A DNA stretch of 64,000 nt from Phycisphaeraceae bacterium (GTDB lineage: Bacteria; Planctomycetota; Phycisphaerae; Phycisphaerales; UBA1924), in contig CP054186.1 in assembly GCA_015200025.1 (NCBI GenBank), positions 124,001-188,000 on the forward strand, in the 5' to 3' direction. How positions within the stretch are numbered: the first letter of the stretch is position 1; every line of letters starts with the position of its first letter. The notes beneath the pieces are model-generated. The model was not told the DNA's origin, made no database searches, and saw nothing but the letters and a program-made list of their open reading frames with translations. Below are positions 63,302-64,000 of this stretch, piece by piece. A program made the translations under genes and the position numbers.

Positions 63302-63481
63302 ATGAGCAGCAGCGGCGGCGGAAAAGGCGGCGGCGGCGGTGGGAAACCCGGAGTCGGCGGCGGAGGTGGTGGCGGCGGGAAGCCCGGAGCCGGGGGGGGC
63401 AAGGGCGATCCCGGCAAGCCCAGCACGACGGGGAATCCCTCCGGCCCGGGCCGGACGAACAACCCTCCGGGCAAGAAGTGA
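63302..63481 (+). CDS. Small glycine/lysine-rich protein
   Basis: A 59-residue product starts MSSSGGGKGGG and continues as Gly runs punctuated by Lys-Pro (GGKPGVGG, GGKPGAGG), ending NPSGPGRTNNPPGKK. It has no signal peptide. AAGGTG lies 7-12 bases before ATG 63302, and a good terminator-like hairpin follows 22 bases after the stop, so it probably is expressed as its own short transcript. An earlier ATG at 63263 is possible. Function unknown; it could be an RNA- or DNA-binding or disordered peptide. Confidence 0.5.
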   Translation: MSSSGGGKGGGGGGKPGVGGGGGGGGKPGAGGGKGDPGKPSTTGNPSGPGRTNNPPGKK

Positions 63482-63503
63482 CGTCCTGACGAAATCTATT
63501 GAG

Positions 63504-63531
63504 TGGAGGTCGGCGGACACACCGACCTCCA
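63504..63531 (+). terminator. Hairpin terminator after the Gly-rich gene
   Basis: TGGAGGTCGG (63504-63513) pairs with CCGACCTCCA (63522-63531) over 10 bp around an 8-base loop. CATTTG follows, a weak T stretch. Confidence 0.6.
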
Positions 63532-63632
63532 CATTTGAACTTCGGGCGAGCGGGGCCGACGGCCCGGGTTGCTCGTGGCGGGACCGGGACAAGGCGCGGC
63601 CTTGGCCTCGGAACAGCGTCGCCGGGCGCGTG

Positions 63633-64000
63633 CTATTTCTTGGATGCGGCGAGGGCCGCCTCGACGGCGTCACCCAGGATCTTCTCCATGCCCGGGCTGC
63701 CGCCGACGTGGGACCACGAGACGCGTCCCTCGGCGTCGATGACGTACAGCGAGGGGATGCCACGGACCTTGTACTGGTTCGAGACGGCCCCCGCGGAGAG
63801 CAGCAGCAGGTAATCGCACCCGAGGTTGTCCATGACGTCGGGGGCCTTGGTGTCGGTGTTGGTGTCGGTGTGCATGCCGATGACCACGACGCCTTTGTCC
63901 TTGTACTTCTCGTGGACCTTCTGGATGGCGGGCATGACGGCGAGGCAGGGCTTGCACCAGGTGGCCCAGAAATCGAGGACGACCACCTTGCCCTTAAGGC
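63633..64000 (-). CDS. TlpA-type thioredoxin-like protein, C-terminal part
   Basis: The gene is cut by the right window edge; about 121 C-terminal residues are visible. The frame reads L-K-G-K then VVVLDFWATWCKPC, a WCxPC redox site with Lys, then GMHTDTNTDTKAPDV and the cis-Pro loop KVRGIPSLYVID. It resembles the redoxin domain of the TlpA protein at 4579-5943 but is clearly distinct. The start lies outside, so a signal peptide cannot be assessed. Confidence 0.88.
   Translation of the reverse strand, partial: LKGKVVVLDFWATWCKPCLAVMPAIQKVHEKYKDKGVVVIGMHTDTNTDTKAPDVMDNLGCDYLLLLSAGAVSNQYKVRGIPSLYVIDAEGRVSWSHVGGSPGMEKILGDAVEAALAASKK

Noticed and set aside
1..64000. CRISPR arrays, transposases, phage genes, toxin-antitoxin pairs
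   Set aside because: No regularly spaced repeats and no recognisable proteins of these classes were seen on either strand.

Overview
The window is high-GC bacterial chromosome, most likely from a planctomycete of the class Phycisphaerae or a close relative. The main evidence is a set of exported proteins ending in paired dockerin-like repeats built on the pattern DFNxDGFxDFFDLDxFV, four of which stop at a terminal Gly-Cys. Other proteins carry short C-terminal sorting tails of the type (V/A)P(A/T)PG-hydrophobic-RRRR. The CGYDLxG...CPECG zinc-ribbon signature and the very dense gene packing, with many stop/start overlaps, fit as well. No plasmid, phage, IS element or CRISPR array was seen.

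Layout. 1-6 kb: the 5' half of prfB (RF2) with a programmed +1 frameshift site, a secretin-N-like exported protein, an ECF sigma factor with a coupled membrane partner, an SDR reductase, a PGPGW membrane protein and a TlpA-type thioredoxin. 6.2-10.9 kb: a five-gene minus-strand operon that matches hydroxyproline degradation (epimerase, multi-subunit D-hydroxyproline dehydrogenase, DapA-family deaminase). 11-15.3 kb: an exported protein, an MsbA-type ABC exporter, thiS, rpmH (with a clear promoter) and rnc. 15.3-21.9 kb: a nuclease-family lipoprotein, a 1495-residue pseudokinase/formylglycine-generating-enzyme fusion and a small lipoprotein. 22-27 kb: a complete branched-chain amino-acid ABC transporter, livK-H-M-G-F. 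27.3-38.1 kb: an island of four dockerin-tailed exported proteins with fdxA and polX between them. 38.2-44.1 kb: a DUF971 protein, pyrF, a PPC-domain exported protein, argS, a BtuF-like binding protein and thiG. 44.3-64 kb: pgeF, trxB, a catalase, tRNA-Leu(UAA), a fifth dockerin protein, a pseudopilin, truB, elbB, an amino-acid permease/USP fusion, a UvrD-type helicase, a KAP-like NTPase, a phosphohexomutase, a small glycine-rich protein and a truncated TlpA protein.

The most striking large-scale signal is at 44.1-44.35 kb. The top strand changes abruptly from C-rich to G-rich whatever the coding direction, and the same short intergenic gap holds a perfect 14-bp palindrome (GTTCCACGTGGAAC) identical to the core of the ParB-binding site parS. 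Together these suggest an origin-proximal position, possibly the replication origin region itself, although a large inversion would also produce the skew change.

The genes are mostly housekeeping functions interleaved with nutrient scavenging (hydroxyproline, branched-chain amino acids, a cobalamin-like ligand) and a large investment in exported, surface-sorted proteins of unknown ligand.
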